Source: a virus
Reading direction: 5' to 3' (one strand)
IMG/VR virus record: IMGVR_UViG_3300045996_000126
Location: 1 to 21,336 of that record
DNA length: 21,336 bases
This document shows positions 5,969 through 13,257 of this stretch, piece after piece (position 1 is the first letter of the stretch; each line of letters begins with the position of its first letter). Below the pieces are notes generated by a model, which saw only the letters and a program-made list of their open reading frames with translations, was not told the origin of the DNA and searched no databases. A program made the translations under genes and the position numbers.

Positions 5969-6903
5969 CAGCGCACCTCTTCAATCGACCAGCCCGGCGG
6001 AACCCCGGTCGGCTTCTGACGAGCGCGCGTCTTCGCTATTGCGCTCTGTATCCTTCTGGCGCTCTCAGGCGGGAATTTGAAGCCAGATGCCTCGTAGAGC
6101 GCCTTAACCTGCGGCAGATCGGCGCCGTCCTTGATCATCTCATAAACGCGACGGTTAAAATCCGCCCTACCCTCCGGCAGGCGAAACAGGACATTCTCGT
6201 AAGAGTTGATCACCTTGCCCATGTTTTCCTGAAACTGGCTGTCGCTCTGGCCTTGACCAATCGCGGCGATAGAGTCGCGCAACAGATCCAGCTCCCTTTC
6301 GGAAATCGCACCTAGTGCGCCGCCGGTCTGGCTTGCATCGCGCATCCTCTGGAGGCGATCAAAGGCGGTGTTGGCGCCGATCGTGTTTACCAGCCCCTCG
6401 ACGTCTTTGGCAGGCGTCCCACCCATATTCTTTGCGATGTCGGCACCGAACCCGGTAGCGAACCAGCCATCCTTGGATAGTTTCTGGGCCTTTTTCGCGG
6501 CCTCAATAACGTTTCTTATCTCGGCGGTGGCTACAGCGCGCTCTTTGCCGAAAGATTCGGCCTTCTGCTTTGCCTCGCGCGCCTCCATTTCGGCCTTCAC
6601 GGCAGCGGCGGCGGCCTTGCGAATTTCAAAAGGATGTAGGGCGTCGGTATTGCGAAGCTGCTGCCCCTGAAGTTGTGCGTTCGTGAGTGATTGCTGGCCG
6701 ATGTTAAGCTTTTGCTCGACAAGCGGAACATCATAAGCCTTAGTCGGGTCAGCAGGCCTGGTCGGGATCGAGAACGCCGGCCCACCCATCGGAGCGCCCA
6801 TTGGCGCTGCCGCTGGAGGAGCGCCGGGTGACGTCGGAACCCACTGCCCGTCGCGCATCTCCTGCACTTCGCCAGTCCGTTTGTTTCGCCTTAGCTGCGC
6901 CAT
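5968..6903 (-). CDS. Ejection/internal virion protein (311 aa)
   Basis: The ATG at 6903 shares one base with the transglycosylase TGA (TGATG), which fixes the start better than the TTG three bases earlier. After a basic N-terminus comes a Pro/Ala/Met/Gly-rich linker (about 26-50), a Gln/Ala-rich coiled region (about 62-145), then a well-formed segment, GANTAFDRLQRMRDAS and SERELDLLRDSIAAIGQ, which I recall from structural proteins of many alphaproteobacterial podoviruses. The C-terminal part has KALYEASGFKFPPE. There are no catalytic motifs. Position between a transglycosylase and the largest ejection protein suggests that it is packaged in the head and leaves with the DNA. The function is inferred. 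Confidence 0.68.
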   Translation of the reverse strand: MAQLRRNKRTGEVQEMRDGQWVPTSPGAPPAAAPMGAPMGGPAFSIPTRPADPTKAYDVPLVEQKLNIGQQSLTNAQLQGQQLRNTDALHPFEIRKAAAAAVKAEMEAREAKQKAESFGKERAVATAEIRNVIEAAKKAQKLSKDGWFATGFGADIAKNMGGTPAKDVEGLVNTIGANTAFDRLQRMRDASQTGGALGAISERELDLLRDSIAAIGQGQSDSQFQENMGKVINSYENVLFRLPEGRADFNRRVYEMIKDGADLPQVKALYEASGFKFPPESARRIQSAIAKTRARQKPTGVPPGWSIEEVR

Positions 6904-7322
6904 CAACGGCCCCCTAACCTTCCAAGAATTGAGTCCGCGTAGCTGCGGGTTTTGGGTCCCCAGAGCTTCTGGTTCGGCCCACCGTGATAATACATGAGCC
7001 CCTTGCGGACATCGCCGCCGTGCTTGGTCAGGCCTTCGCGCAGATATGCCGCGCCGAGCTTCTTCTGGTAGTCGGCGGCTTCAGGCGACGCCCCGCGCAA
7101 CAGCTCTTCCTGGAACGGAACGCCGAGCTTGCCGGCCATCTCGCGAGCGGTCTCGGGAAGCATCTGCGTCATTCCAAGCGGCTGCCCGTAGCGCGTCTGC
7201 GGGCCGACCACCCCGGCCCTACCGCCGCTCTCCTGCTGGATCACGCCTTCAAGCAGGCTATCGAAATCGAGGCATCCCGCCTGGGGATGCACCTCCTTCG
7301 TCGATATATTCCCACTCGTCAT
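6903..7322 (-). CDS. Virion-associated lytic transglycosylase (SLT-like)
   Basis: The 139-residue protein carries the soluble lytic transglycosylase signature: catalytic Glu31 in VIQQESGGR, then GQPLGMTQMLPETA (the GLMQ-like block) at about 46-59 and YYHGGPNQ at about 111-118 in the place of the usual AYNAGP. Such enzymes cut peptidoglycan between MurNAc and GlcNAc. Here it sits among ejection genes, not in the lysis block, so it probably helps local wall opening at DNA entry. The start is uncertain: ATG 7322 is taken; GTG 7328 is two codons earlier, and both lie inside the end of the upstream gene (65-base overlap). AAGGAGG occurs just before an in-frame GTG at 7292. A start there would still keep the catalytic core. 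Confidence 0.85.
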   Translation of the reverse strand: MTSGNISTKEVHPQAGCLDFDSLLEGVIQQESGGRAGVVGPQTRYGQPLGMTQMLPETAREMAGKLGVPFQEELLRGASPEAADYQKKLGAAYLREGLTKHGGDVRKGLMYYHGGPNQKLWGPKTRSYADSILGRLGGR

Positions 7323-7719
7323 CGCCACCGGGCGCGGCGCCGCCCCCCATGTTCATCTGGTCGGGATAATAGAACTCGGTCTTCTGGCTTCCGTCTTGCC
7401 CGACCACCGGCACGCCTATCGGGCGCAGGAGGATCTGGCGCAGCATGGCCTTGCGCTGCGGTGGCGTGTTCGGGTCCTCAAGTTCGGCAAGGTAGCGGTC
7501 GGTCTGGGTGGGCGCGCTGGGCAGGTTTTCCCGCTCCCATAGCTTGTCCTCGCGGCCCTCCACACGTGCGCGCTGTCGCTGCTGCTCCTCAAACTCGGCC
7601 TGCTGCCGCTGCTGCACCGTTGGCCCATAGACCGGCTGCATCCCGCCCTGTTGCAGGAACACGTCGCCAAGCAGGCCCGCGATGTTCCTGCCCGTGCCCC
7701 CAGGCCCAAAAAAGCTCAT
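7258..7719 (-). CDS. Gln/Glu/Arg-rich virion protein of unknown function (153 aa)
   Basis: The start at ATG 7719 has GGGGG 6 bases upstream, immediately after the previous TAG. The N-terminus is Gly-rich with a short hydrophobic patch (IAGLLGDVFLQ), followed by a strongly helical Gln/Glu/Arg segment (about 35-63), a Pro-rich middle and an acidic Gly-rich end (GGDDEWEYIDEGG). No known domain is recognised. Its place between the repeat protein and the transglycosylase suggests a minor structural or ejection component. Its 3' end overlaps the transglycosylase gene. Confidence 0.6.
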   Translation of the reverse strand: MSFFGPGGTGRNIAGLLGDVFLQQGGMQPVYGPTVQQRQQAEFEEQQRQRARVEGREDKLWERENLPSAPTQTDRYLAELEDPNTPPQRKAMLRQILLRPIGVPVVGQDGSQKTEFYYPDQMNMGGGAAPGGDDEWEYIDEGGASPGGMPRFR

Positions 7720-7729
7720 CTGTTTCCCC

Positions 7730-8806
7730 CTAGAACTTGAAGCCGCCGGAAGCCCAGCCAGTAAGGCCCGCGCCGAGCAGCCCAGGAACCAGGCCGCCGC
7801 TCGTCTTGCTCACTTGGTTCTGGCCGATGTAGCTGGCCTGCGGGATTGCCCCATAGAGCGCGCCGCCCATCTGGAGCTGTGTCGGGACGGCATTGTTTTT
7901 TGCTTGCTCGATCAGATATTGGACCTGCCCAAGATCTGCCGTCAGCCCGAGGTCCGCGCGGGACTGGGCGCCCATGTCCGATCCGATATTCGCGGTAATC
8001 CCGGCCGCCTGCAAAATCCTCTGCAATTGCTGCTCTTGCGCCGAGGCATTGAACCGCGACGCGTCGGCGTCCATGCCGCCCTGAGTGAGGTCGAACTGGT
8101 TCTGCGCCCCGGCGTTGAACATGCTGCGGCTCGAATCCAAGCCCGCCTGCGAGATGTTGCGCTGCTGCTCGTTGCCGATGTTGAAGAAGTTCGTGTTCTG
8201 CCGGCGATCGGCGTCCTGGCCCGATAACATGGCGCCCGTGTTGAAGGCATCCGAGCGAACTCCGTATTCCGTGGCCGCGCGGTTTCTGCCCCTGTCGGCC
8301 TCGAACTGCCCTTGGGCGACGCCAGCGCGCGACCCGCCAAATGCTCCCGTTCGCGCCTGCTGCGATTGCAGGGCGGCCGCCTGCTGGCCTGAATAATCGT
8401 CGTAATTCGCCAGCGTGCTATCGACCACCCGATCAGTGTAGGGGTTCATGTACGAGCTAAGGTTGGTGAGAAGGCTCTGCGCGTCCGCCTTCGGAGCAGC
8501 CGCGATGTTCACTCCAGCGGCCTGATTGGCGGCGCCCAGCCGTGGGGCCTGATAGGTCGAAGCTCCCGCGCCCCCCGCGCTCTGGGCCATGCCGAGCGCC
8601 TGCTGCTGTGGCGCCTGCCACCCGCCCAAGTCCTGGGCACCCGCGAACGCCTGCTGCTGCAAGGGAGAGGCTGATGCGACATATTGAGACGGGTCAGTCG
8701 CCAGAAAGTTCGACACCTTGCCGGCATAGTCGTTGAGGTTGCCGGCCATCGGCTCATTGACGATCGGCGTCGTCTTGGACGTGGATTTGCTTTTGAAGCT
8801 GCCCAT
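7730..8806 (-). CDS. Gln/Asn/Ala-rich repeat virion protein, probable ejection protein (358 aa)
   Basis: The start is ATG 8806, which overlaps the upstream TAA as TAATG; longer readings of the frame run through that gene and are rejected. The N-terminus is Ser/Lys/Thr-rich. Most of the chain is low-complexity helix rich in Gln, Ala, Asn and Gly. Between residues 186 and 260 a Phe-Asn unit recurs at 188, 208, 230 and 252, that is every 20-22 residues. The C-terminus is Gly/Leu-rich (GGLVPGLLGAGLTGWASGG) and could be membrane-active. No cysteine or enzyme motif is present. Composition and position resemble internal/ejection proteins of podoviruses such as the gp7/gp20 class, but the family is not identified directly. 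Confidence 0.65.
   Translation of the reverse strand: MGSFKSKSTSKTTPIVNEPMAGNLNDYAGKVSNFLATDPSQYVASASPLQQQAFAGAQDLGGWQAPQQQALGMAQSAGGAGASTYQAPRLGAANQAAGVNIAAAPKADAQSLLTNLSSYMNPYTDRVVDSTLANYDDYSGQQAAALQSQQARTGAFGGSRAGVAQGQFEADRGRNRAATEYGVRSDAFNTGAMLSGQDADRRQNTNFFNIGNEQQRNISQAGLDSSRSMFNAGAQNQFDLTQGGMDADASRFNASAQEQQLQRILQAAGITANIGSDMGAQSRADLGLTADLGQVQYLIEQAKNNAVPTQLQMGGALYGAIPQASYIGQNQVSKTSGGLVPGLLGAGLTGWASGGFKF
8027..8251 (-). repeat. Coding repeat of 20-22 residues (four units)
   Basis: The repeat protein shows AFNTGA, FFNIGN, MFNAGA and RFNASA with the Phe at residues 188, 208, 230 and 252. Spacings are 20, 22 and 22, and most units are followed by Asp/Arg/Gln-rich residues. A 22-residue period is two hendecads and fits a right-handed helical bundle. 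Confidence 0.7.
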
Positions 8807-9165
8807 TATAGTTCCTTGATCAAGGCCACTTTGTAGGTGTCGAAGCCGGACGGCTTGAGGATGCGCTGCCAAGCCTCGCGGCTGTCGATGAAAGCATGCT
8901 CGCACCCGCTGGCGCGGCCCCATGCTTCTGCCTGGGGAATGAGCACACTCACGATCTCATCCAGTTTCCCTGTGGCGTAGAGCCCGTGGACGGCCTTCGC
9001 GTTTGTCGGGTAGGTTTTGATTTCCGCAAGGATCGCCGCATTCTCGCTAGAGAACAGCTTGGCTCGGCCTGCCAGGTAGAGGTGGTCGATATACTGGATG
9101 GTGTAGAATCTTGGGTCCATCGCCTCCGCAAAACCGGCGCGGAAGCGAAGATACTCGTCTATCAT
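8806..9165 (-). CDS. Small GNAT-like virion protein (119 aa)
   Basis: The ATG at 9165 overlaps the nozzle stop as ATGA, which settles the start. Residues 20-30 (FYTIQYIDHLYLAG), the central strand-helix elements and the end (IPQAEAWGRASGCEHAFIDSREAWQRILKPSGF) follow the pattern of small phage proteins with an acetyltransferase fold, including a family placed beside internal virion genes in T7-like phages. The Arg/Gln-x-x-Gly-x-Gly/Ala loop that binds acetyl-CoA is not recognisable, so it may be structural rather than catalytic. It lies between the tail nozzle and ejection proteins. The fold assignment is from pattern memory and moderately sure; enzymatic activity is doubtful. Confidence 0.6.
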   Translation of the reverse strand: MIDEYLRFRAGFAEAMDPRFYTIQYIDHLYLAGRAKLFSSENAAILAEIKTYPTNAKAVHGLYATGKLDEIVSVLIPQAEAWGRASGCEHAFIDSREAWQRILKPSGFDTYKVALIKEL

Positions 9166-10676
9166 CTGCTCCCCGCCCCGATCGCATCGAACGTGGGCTT
9201 GCCGAACCGCGCATATCCCGTCCCCGCCCACTCCAGCTCGGCAATCGCCCCGGTGAAGCGGATGTCCTTCTTCACCGTCGATGTGGCGAGCGTGTAAGGC
9301 CCCTTCGTTACGGGGGTCGATTGCGGATGCGCGCGGACATAGGCGGTCAACATGATGTTCGCCGTCTGCCCCTTGAAGTCGGGGCGGATGCGTTGGACCT
9401 GCAACGTCTGCTCGGCCTCATTCAGATATTGCGCGGCGGACTTGATGCTCCACGAAAGACTCGATCCGTCCGCGGTCGCACCATATTCATGATTGTGGAC
9501 GATCCCCGCAGGCGTCACCCCGATCGGATAGGAGAGCACGCCTGAATCGCAGAAGGCGCTGCGAGCGAAGTCAGATTTGGACCAGAACACACCCTGCCCG
9601 CCGATCTTGAAGAACACCGCGCGGCTGTTCTCCGTCCCGTCGCGCCCGTCAGGGTAGAATATCCAGATCTCGCCGAACTTGGTGTTGCTCGACAGCACAA
9701 TCTTGTCGATCTGCGCGTCGACGATATTGTCGGAGAAATCCTTCCAGATGGGGCATTCCACCACAATGGGCTTGGTCCCGTATCCGCCCCACGCCCGGAC
9801 CCTCTTGTCCTTGCCGACGAAATAAGCGACGCCGTTCATCATGCAGACCGCGTTGGGGCCGGCGATGCCGCAATTGGTGTCGATGATGTCGAACTGGTAG
9901 GTCTGCCCCGGATCGCCGACGAAGGCCATCTGGTGAAGGTCCTTGTCGGTCCAGATGCCGAACACGTCCCCCACCTGCTCGGCGGTGATGATCTGCCCGC
10001 CGCCGTTCAATATCTGCTCGCCGGCATTGTTGTCGGCCGCGGTGGTCCAGTCGGTCAGATCCTCGAAATCGCACCAGCGGACGCACAGGGGATTATAGTT
10101 GCCCGAAGCTTCTTCGCCGCAGCCGAACGCAATAGCTTGGCGGGTTTTCGAGTTGACCCTCATCGCTGCGATTTCGTTTGGTGCTTGGGTGATCTCCTGC
10201 GCAATCGTGCCGGGATCGTTGCTCCACTGGTAGAGCGTCTGAAAGCGGGGCGATGCGAGAAGCGTCTGTCCCCATGCTCCAAGCGACCATGTGCGCAGCT
10301 TGTACAGGCTAGGCGGCAGGGAAAACGGCCCAGCGCCAAAAGCCCCTTCGCCAAACGCCTGCCCCTGGCTCCCGGCCGACGATGCACCCTCTGCGAGCCC
10401 TGATGGGGTTATGTCCGCCAGAGCGCCGCCGACGTAGACGTAGAGCTTGGAGTGCGTCCCAAAGGCAATATTCGTGTTGCCGACGTTGTTTGTCCAGTTG
10501 AAGACGTTGCGGCAGCTCCCAGTGAGAGAAGAGGCGAAGGTCTTAGCGAAGCCGCCGACCGTCTGCGCCCTGCCTTCCTCCCAGCGCATGTTGTTCGCAG
10601 TCGCCCAAGCTCCGGGGACGGCGTAGATCGTGTCGTTGCTGTTGAGGCCCGGAGGCGGGTCGAAGGCGACGCGCAT
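9162..10676 (-). CDS. Tail nozzle / tail stabilisation protein, P22 gp10-like
   Basis: The 504-residue protein begins MRVAFDPPPGLNSNDT and continues with AWATANNMRWEEGRAQTVGGF, a phrase style typical of gp10/nozzle proteins in short-tailed phages. It is almost all beta with many Trp, Gly and Tyr residues and alternating hydrophobic strands, as expected for a propeller-like barrel; P22 gp10 is of similar length (472). It should form the hexameric distal tube below the adaptor. The ATG directly follows the fibre stop (TAGATG), so it is probably translated by reinitiation; no good ribosome site is seen. The order adaptor, fibre, nozzle, ejection proteins is consistent. Confidence 0.78.
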   Translation of the reverse strand: MRVAFDPPPGLNSNDTIYAVPGAWATANNMRWEEGRAQTVGGFAKTFASSLTGSCRNVFNWTNNVGNTNIAFGTHSKLYVYVGGALADITPSGLAEGASSAGSQGQAFGEGAFGAGPFSLPPSLYKLRTWSLGAWGQTLLASPRFQTLYQWSNDPGTIAQEITQAPNEIAAMRVNSKTRQAIAFGCGEEASGNYNPLCVRWCDFEDLTDWTTAADNNAGEQILNGGGQIITAEQVGDVFGIWTDKDLHQMAFVGDPGQTYQFDIIDTNCGIAGPNAVCMMNGVAYFVGKDKRVRAWGGYGTKPIVVECPIWKDFSDNIVDAQIDKIVLSSNTKFGEIWIFYPDGRDGTENSRAVFFKIGGQGVFWSKSDFARSAFCDSGVLSYPIGVTPAGIVHNHEYGATADGSSLSWSIKSAAQYLNEAEQTLQVQRIRPDFKGQTANIMLTAYVRAHPQSTPVTKGPYTLATSTVKKDIRFTGAIAELEWAGTGYARFGKPTFDAIGAGSR

Positions 10677-11870
10677 CTAGCGGACCAACCACTCTTCGAC
10701 GGTCGCGGAGATGTCGCGCATCTTGCGCCAGTGAGGATGGGTCGGGCATCCTTTGCGAAGAGCGATACGCCCGCAAAGGCCGATCGGGTCCCACTCTGGG
10801 CGCTCTGCTCTGGGTGTGTATTCGGCCTCGGGATCATAGAACTCATTGAGGATGCGGTCGCCGTTCTCGTCCAGAATGGCGCGGTTGAAGTCGTCCGTCA
10901 GGAACTTCCCGCTCCAACGATTCCAGCCCGCGCCGCCGCAGACCGAAGGATTGCCCGAAGCAATGCCAATCACGTCCTCGGGATCGTCGTCGGCGGTGGC
11001 CTTACGGACCTTTTCGCCCTCCAGCACGACGGAGTACCCAATGCGGTCCTCGCCGTCCGGATTGCCGTCCGCCCATTCCATCATGTCGGCATAGTCAGCA
11101 GGGGTGGACATGGCGGTTCCGCCGTCCGAGGAGACTGTGCCCGCGCCGTTGACGATGAACTCATAGTCCGTGAACGCGCTCGACATGCACGTGACGAAGT
11201 TGAAGCCAGCGTTCCCGGCTCTCGTGGTATTGAGGCGAGCGACAGTCCCGGTGTAGCTGGCGTGAGTAGCCTGCAGCTCCGTTCCGATGGTGCCGGAGCC
11301 TGTATGGGTCTGCGCGATCTGGCCGGTGCCGTTGAGGGCAAGAGCGCCAACGGTGGCGGTGGCGGTGACCGTGGCAGAAGCAAGCGTCGCCAGCCCGGAG
11401 GTTGAGAGCGTCGTGACCGATGTAGCGCCCGCCCCGAGGGTTCCGGTCGTGACGAGGTTCAGGGCGCCGAAATCAGGCCCTGCCTGCGTATAGACCGCGT
11501 TTGATCCGTTGCTGAACACCCATTTGGTGACGCCTGACGTGACGGTTGCCGTGGTGCCGCTGCCGGTGGTGATAGTGACATCGCCAGAAGAGGCATTGCG
11601 GACCAGATACGCCTTTTCTACGTTAGGGATGGTGATCGTGCCGCCAGTGCCGCCCGTGACGTTCAGGACGCGCTTGCGGGCTTCGTCGGAGGTTCCGTTG
11701 TTGTTCGTGAGCGTCTTCGAGCCGGAAAGCGCGAATCCCTCTACGCCATCAATGGCCGCGTCGATAAGGTCGCTGCCGAACTGCGCGATCAGGCGCGAGC
11801 CCCAGGAATCCGTGTATTGCCCCGGCTCCATCTTCTCGAAGCGATTTCTGGTCGTATAGGTGTCCGCTAT
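10677..11870 (-). CDS. Tail fibre with Peptidase_G2-like autoprocessing domain; probable ATA start
   Basis: From the first ATG (11831) the frame gives 384 residues, but it is open 13 codons further, to an ATA at 11870 that has AGGAGG 5 bases upstream. The added residues, xADTYTTRNRFEK, restore the N-terminus common to phage fibre proteins (MADT-Y/F-TT, then DSWG and a DLIDAAIDG helix), so I take ATA as the start (397 residues). Next come beta-rich Gly/Thr/Ser repeats (about 45-200 of the ATG numbering), with KWVFSNGSNAVYTQ typical of fibre shafts. From about residue 221 it matches Peptidase_G2 (as in the Bacillus phage GA-1 appendage): DYADMMEWADGNPDGEDRIG, then GEKVRKA, VIGIASGNPSV and GKFLTDDF. 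This domain cuts itself off after helping trimer folding. A sequencing error in the start codon is the main alternative. Confidence 0.8.
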   Translation of the reverse strand: MADTYTTRNRFEKMEPGQYTDSWGSRLIAQFGSDLIDAAIDGVEGFALSGSKTLTNNNGTSDEARKRVLNVTGGTGGTITIPNVEKAYLVRNASSGDVTITTGSGTTATVTSGVTKWVFSNGSNAVYTQAGPDFGALNLVTTGTLGAGATSVTTLSTSGLATLASATVTATATVGALALNGTGQIAQTHTGSGTIGTELQATHASYTGTVARLNTTRAGNAGFNFVTCMSSAFTDYEFIVNGAGTVSSDGGTAMSTPADYADMMEWADGNPDGEDRIGYSVVLEGEKVRKATADDDPEDVIGIASGNPSVCGGAGWNRWSGKFLTDDFNRAILDENGDRILNEFYDPEAEYTPRAERPEWDPIGLCGRIALRKGCPTHPHWRKMRDISATVEEWLVR

Positions 11871-11875
11871 GGCAC

Positions 11876-11881
11876 CCTCCT
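11876..11881 (-). promoter_or_regulatory. Ribosome binding site that decides the fibre start
   Basis: AGGAGG reads on the minus strand 5 bases before the ATA at 11870. An in-frame TAG at 11882-11880 overlaps it, so no earlier start is possible. The ATG at 11831 has only GAGAAG directly next to it, a poor site. Confidence 0.7.
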
Positions 11882-11901
11882 ATTGTCTGGGATGGCGTCG
11901 G

Positions 11902-12141
11902 CTAAAGAGCCGCGCCGATTGTGACGGGGAACCAGTCGGTTCCGTCTGAAATGGCGAGAGTGCCAAGGGCGGTGACGAACACTGCGCCACCCGACCAATC
12001 GGCTGCGGGGGGCAGATCGGCCGCCGCGGCGAACGCCTGGAACTTGAGCGGTGTCGTGCGGGCTTCCTTGTCGGCTTCGACAATGCGGCGGGCGAACCTG
12101 TGGAGCGACGGATGTGCGTCGGCCGGCGCGCTCAGCCTCAT
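11902..12141 (-). CDS. Small phage protein of unknown function (79 aa)
   Basis: The ATG at 12141 overlaps the previous stop as ATGA. The N-terminal half is a charged helix (LHRFARRIVEADKEAR). The C-terminal half reads like a short beta module (GGAVFVTALGTLAISDGTDWFPVTIG), similar to motifs found at the base of fibres or in small tail proteins. It is followed by the tail fibre after a 31-base gap. I cannot name the family; a minor tail or fibre-associated role is a guess from position. Confidence 0.62.
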   Translation of the reverse strand: MRLSAPADAHPSLHRFARRIVEADKEARTTPLKFQAFAAAADLPPAADWSGGAVFVTALGTLAISDGTDWFPVTIGAAL

Positions 12142-12464
12142 ATCTGTCCCTCGATATCGCTGGTCAGGAAGATGCTGGCGAGCGCGGATCCCACCTTCGC
12201 CAAAAGCCCCGGTTCGGGCGCCTCAACCTCTTCGACGTAAGGCCATGCCTCATCGGTATCGATCACGGCCCAAGCGAGCTTGCCGATGTCTTCCGAATGG
12301 GCGGCCCAATCCTCGTCTTCCGCAATGCGGTCTGGGATCGCGTAGCTGCCAGCGTGGGTGCCGTTGGCGATGTAGCGCGGCTCAATCCGCGCATCGAACT
12401 TGCCGCGGTAGGATTTGACCTTGTCCGCCTGGAGCGTGTTGAGGATGTAGCAGGGGAGTTCCAT
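12138..12464 (-). CDS. Small phage protein of unknown function (108 aa)
   Basis: The ATG at 12464 has TAGGAG about 7 bases upstream, lying over the end of the preceding gene. The product starts with a beta-like segment (ELPCYILNTLQADKVKSY), has an acidic, Trp-containing centre (AEDEDWAAHSEDIGKLAWAVIDTDEAWPYVEE) and a short hydrophobic C-terminal stretch (LAKVGSALASIFL). No domain is recognised. It is coupled to the 79-residue gene by ATGA, and the two probably act together. Confidence 0.62.
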   Translation of the reverse strand: MELPCYILNTLQADKVKSYRGKFDARIEPRYIANGTHAGSYAIPDRIAEDEDWAAHSEDIGKLAWAVIDTDEAWPYVEEVEAPEPGLLAKVGSALASIFLTSDIEGQI

Positions 12465-12465
12465 G

Positions 12466-13257
12466 CTATGCTCCTACGGCTGTCATGTAGGTTGCGAGCG
12501 CGTTGTATGTTGCGTCCCGTTCGGTGTCGTCGATGGCCCCGCCAAAATGCAGAGCTTGCATTCTGCGGGAGCTGTAGTTGGTCGGGGTCCCGGAATTGCT
12601 GAACGCCAGGCCGAAGAATTGCATGCTCTGTAGAGCCTCGCTGGTCTTGGTCAGCGTTGCCGGCGCGGCCAAATCTTTGACCCCAACAAAAGTCGCGGCG
12701 TTATCTCGGCTCCAGCATGACCACCCTACCGACGTGGCGGCGGGCAATGTCCATGTATTGGCCGTCCCCGCATTTCCGCGAACGGCTATGGTTGAGCCAG
12801 TCGTTCTTGCGTTGATAAGGGCCTTGAGGCATCCAGCATCGGTGATTGACGCGCCCACAACATCAGTGCCATTCCAGACCGCAAGGTGAGCGCTGTTCTG
12901 AGCGAAATTCCCGCCCGCGGTCGTTGCATTGAATGTAGTATCGAGATAGGATGTGGCGCCGTCGCCAGTATACCCCCTGTCCGTCGTGAACGTAGGCGAG
13001 TTGACCGCGCTCGCATCGTAGCTGCTTGAAACCCAATTGAGCCGCGCCGCCTGCGCATCGTGCGCCGCGAAGATGTAGATGGCGTCCAGCTTCGTCCAGA
13101 CGCCCGCTGTTTTCAGCGACCCGATCAGAGTGTCGATATGCCCCTTGCGTGTTGCATCGGGTGCGACGGACATGCGGGCGAATAGTGCGGTGGCTTCCGC
13201 TGAGTAGGTAGCTGCCCCGCCAAGCTGTGTTGCCGACAGGATCGCGGGGCGTGTCAG
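12466..13257 (-). CDS. Beta-rich virion protein of unknown function; start uncertain (possibly CTG)
   Basis: The frame is open from a GTG at 13311, but residues 1-18 there are merely the shifted reading of the upstream gene. Protein-like sequence begins at LTRPAILSATQLGG, at a CTG (13257) that overlaps the upstream TGA as CTGA, mirroring the ATGA junctions nearby; this gives about 263 residues. There is no ATG in frame before residue 48 of the long reading (ARMSVAP). After a helical start (ATYSAEATALFARMS, TLIGSLKTAGVWTKLDAIYIFAAHD) comes a long beta-rich domain with DRGYTGDGATSYLDTTFN, then a C-terminal helix (DDTERDATYNALATYM). A jelly-roll or concanavalin-like fold is plausible. Similar proteins occur beside adaptor genes in related phages as I recall, function unknown. 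Confidence 0.62.
   Translation of the reverse strand: MTRPAILSATQLGGAATYSAEATALFARMSVAPDATRKGHIDTLIGSLKTAGVWTKLDAIYIFAAHDAQAARLNWVSSSYDASAVNSPTFTTDRGYTGDGATSYLDTTFNATTAGGNFAQNSAHLAVWNGTDVVGASITDAGCLKALINARTTGSTIAVRGNAGTANTWTLPAATSVGWSCWSRDNAATFVGVKDLAAPATLTKTSEALQSMQFFGLAFSNSGTPTNYSSRRMQALHFGGAIDDTERDATYNALATYMTAVGA

Noticed and set aside
10452-11405. Plus-strand open frame (317 codons) opposite the tail fibre and nozzle
   Set aside because: Antisense to two recognised structural genes, with no supporting signal.
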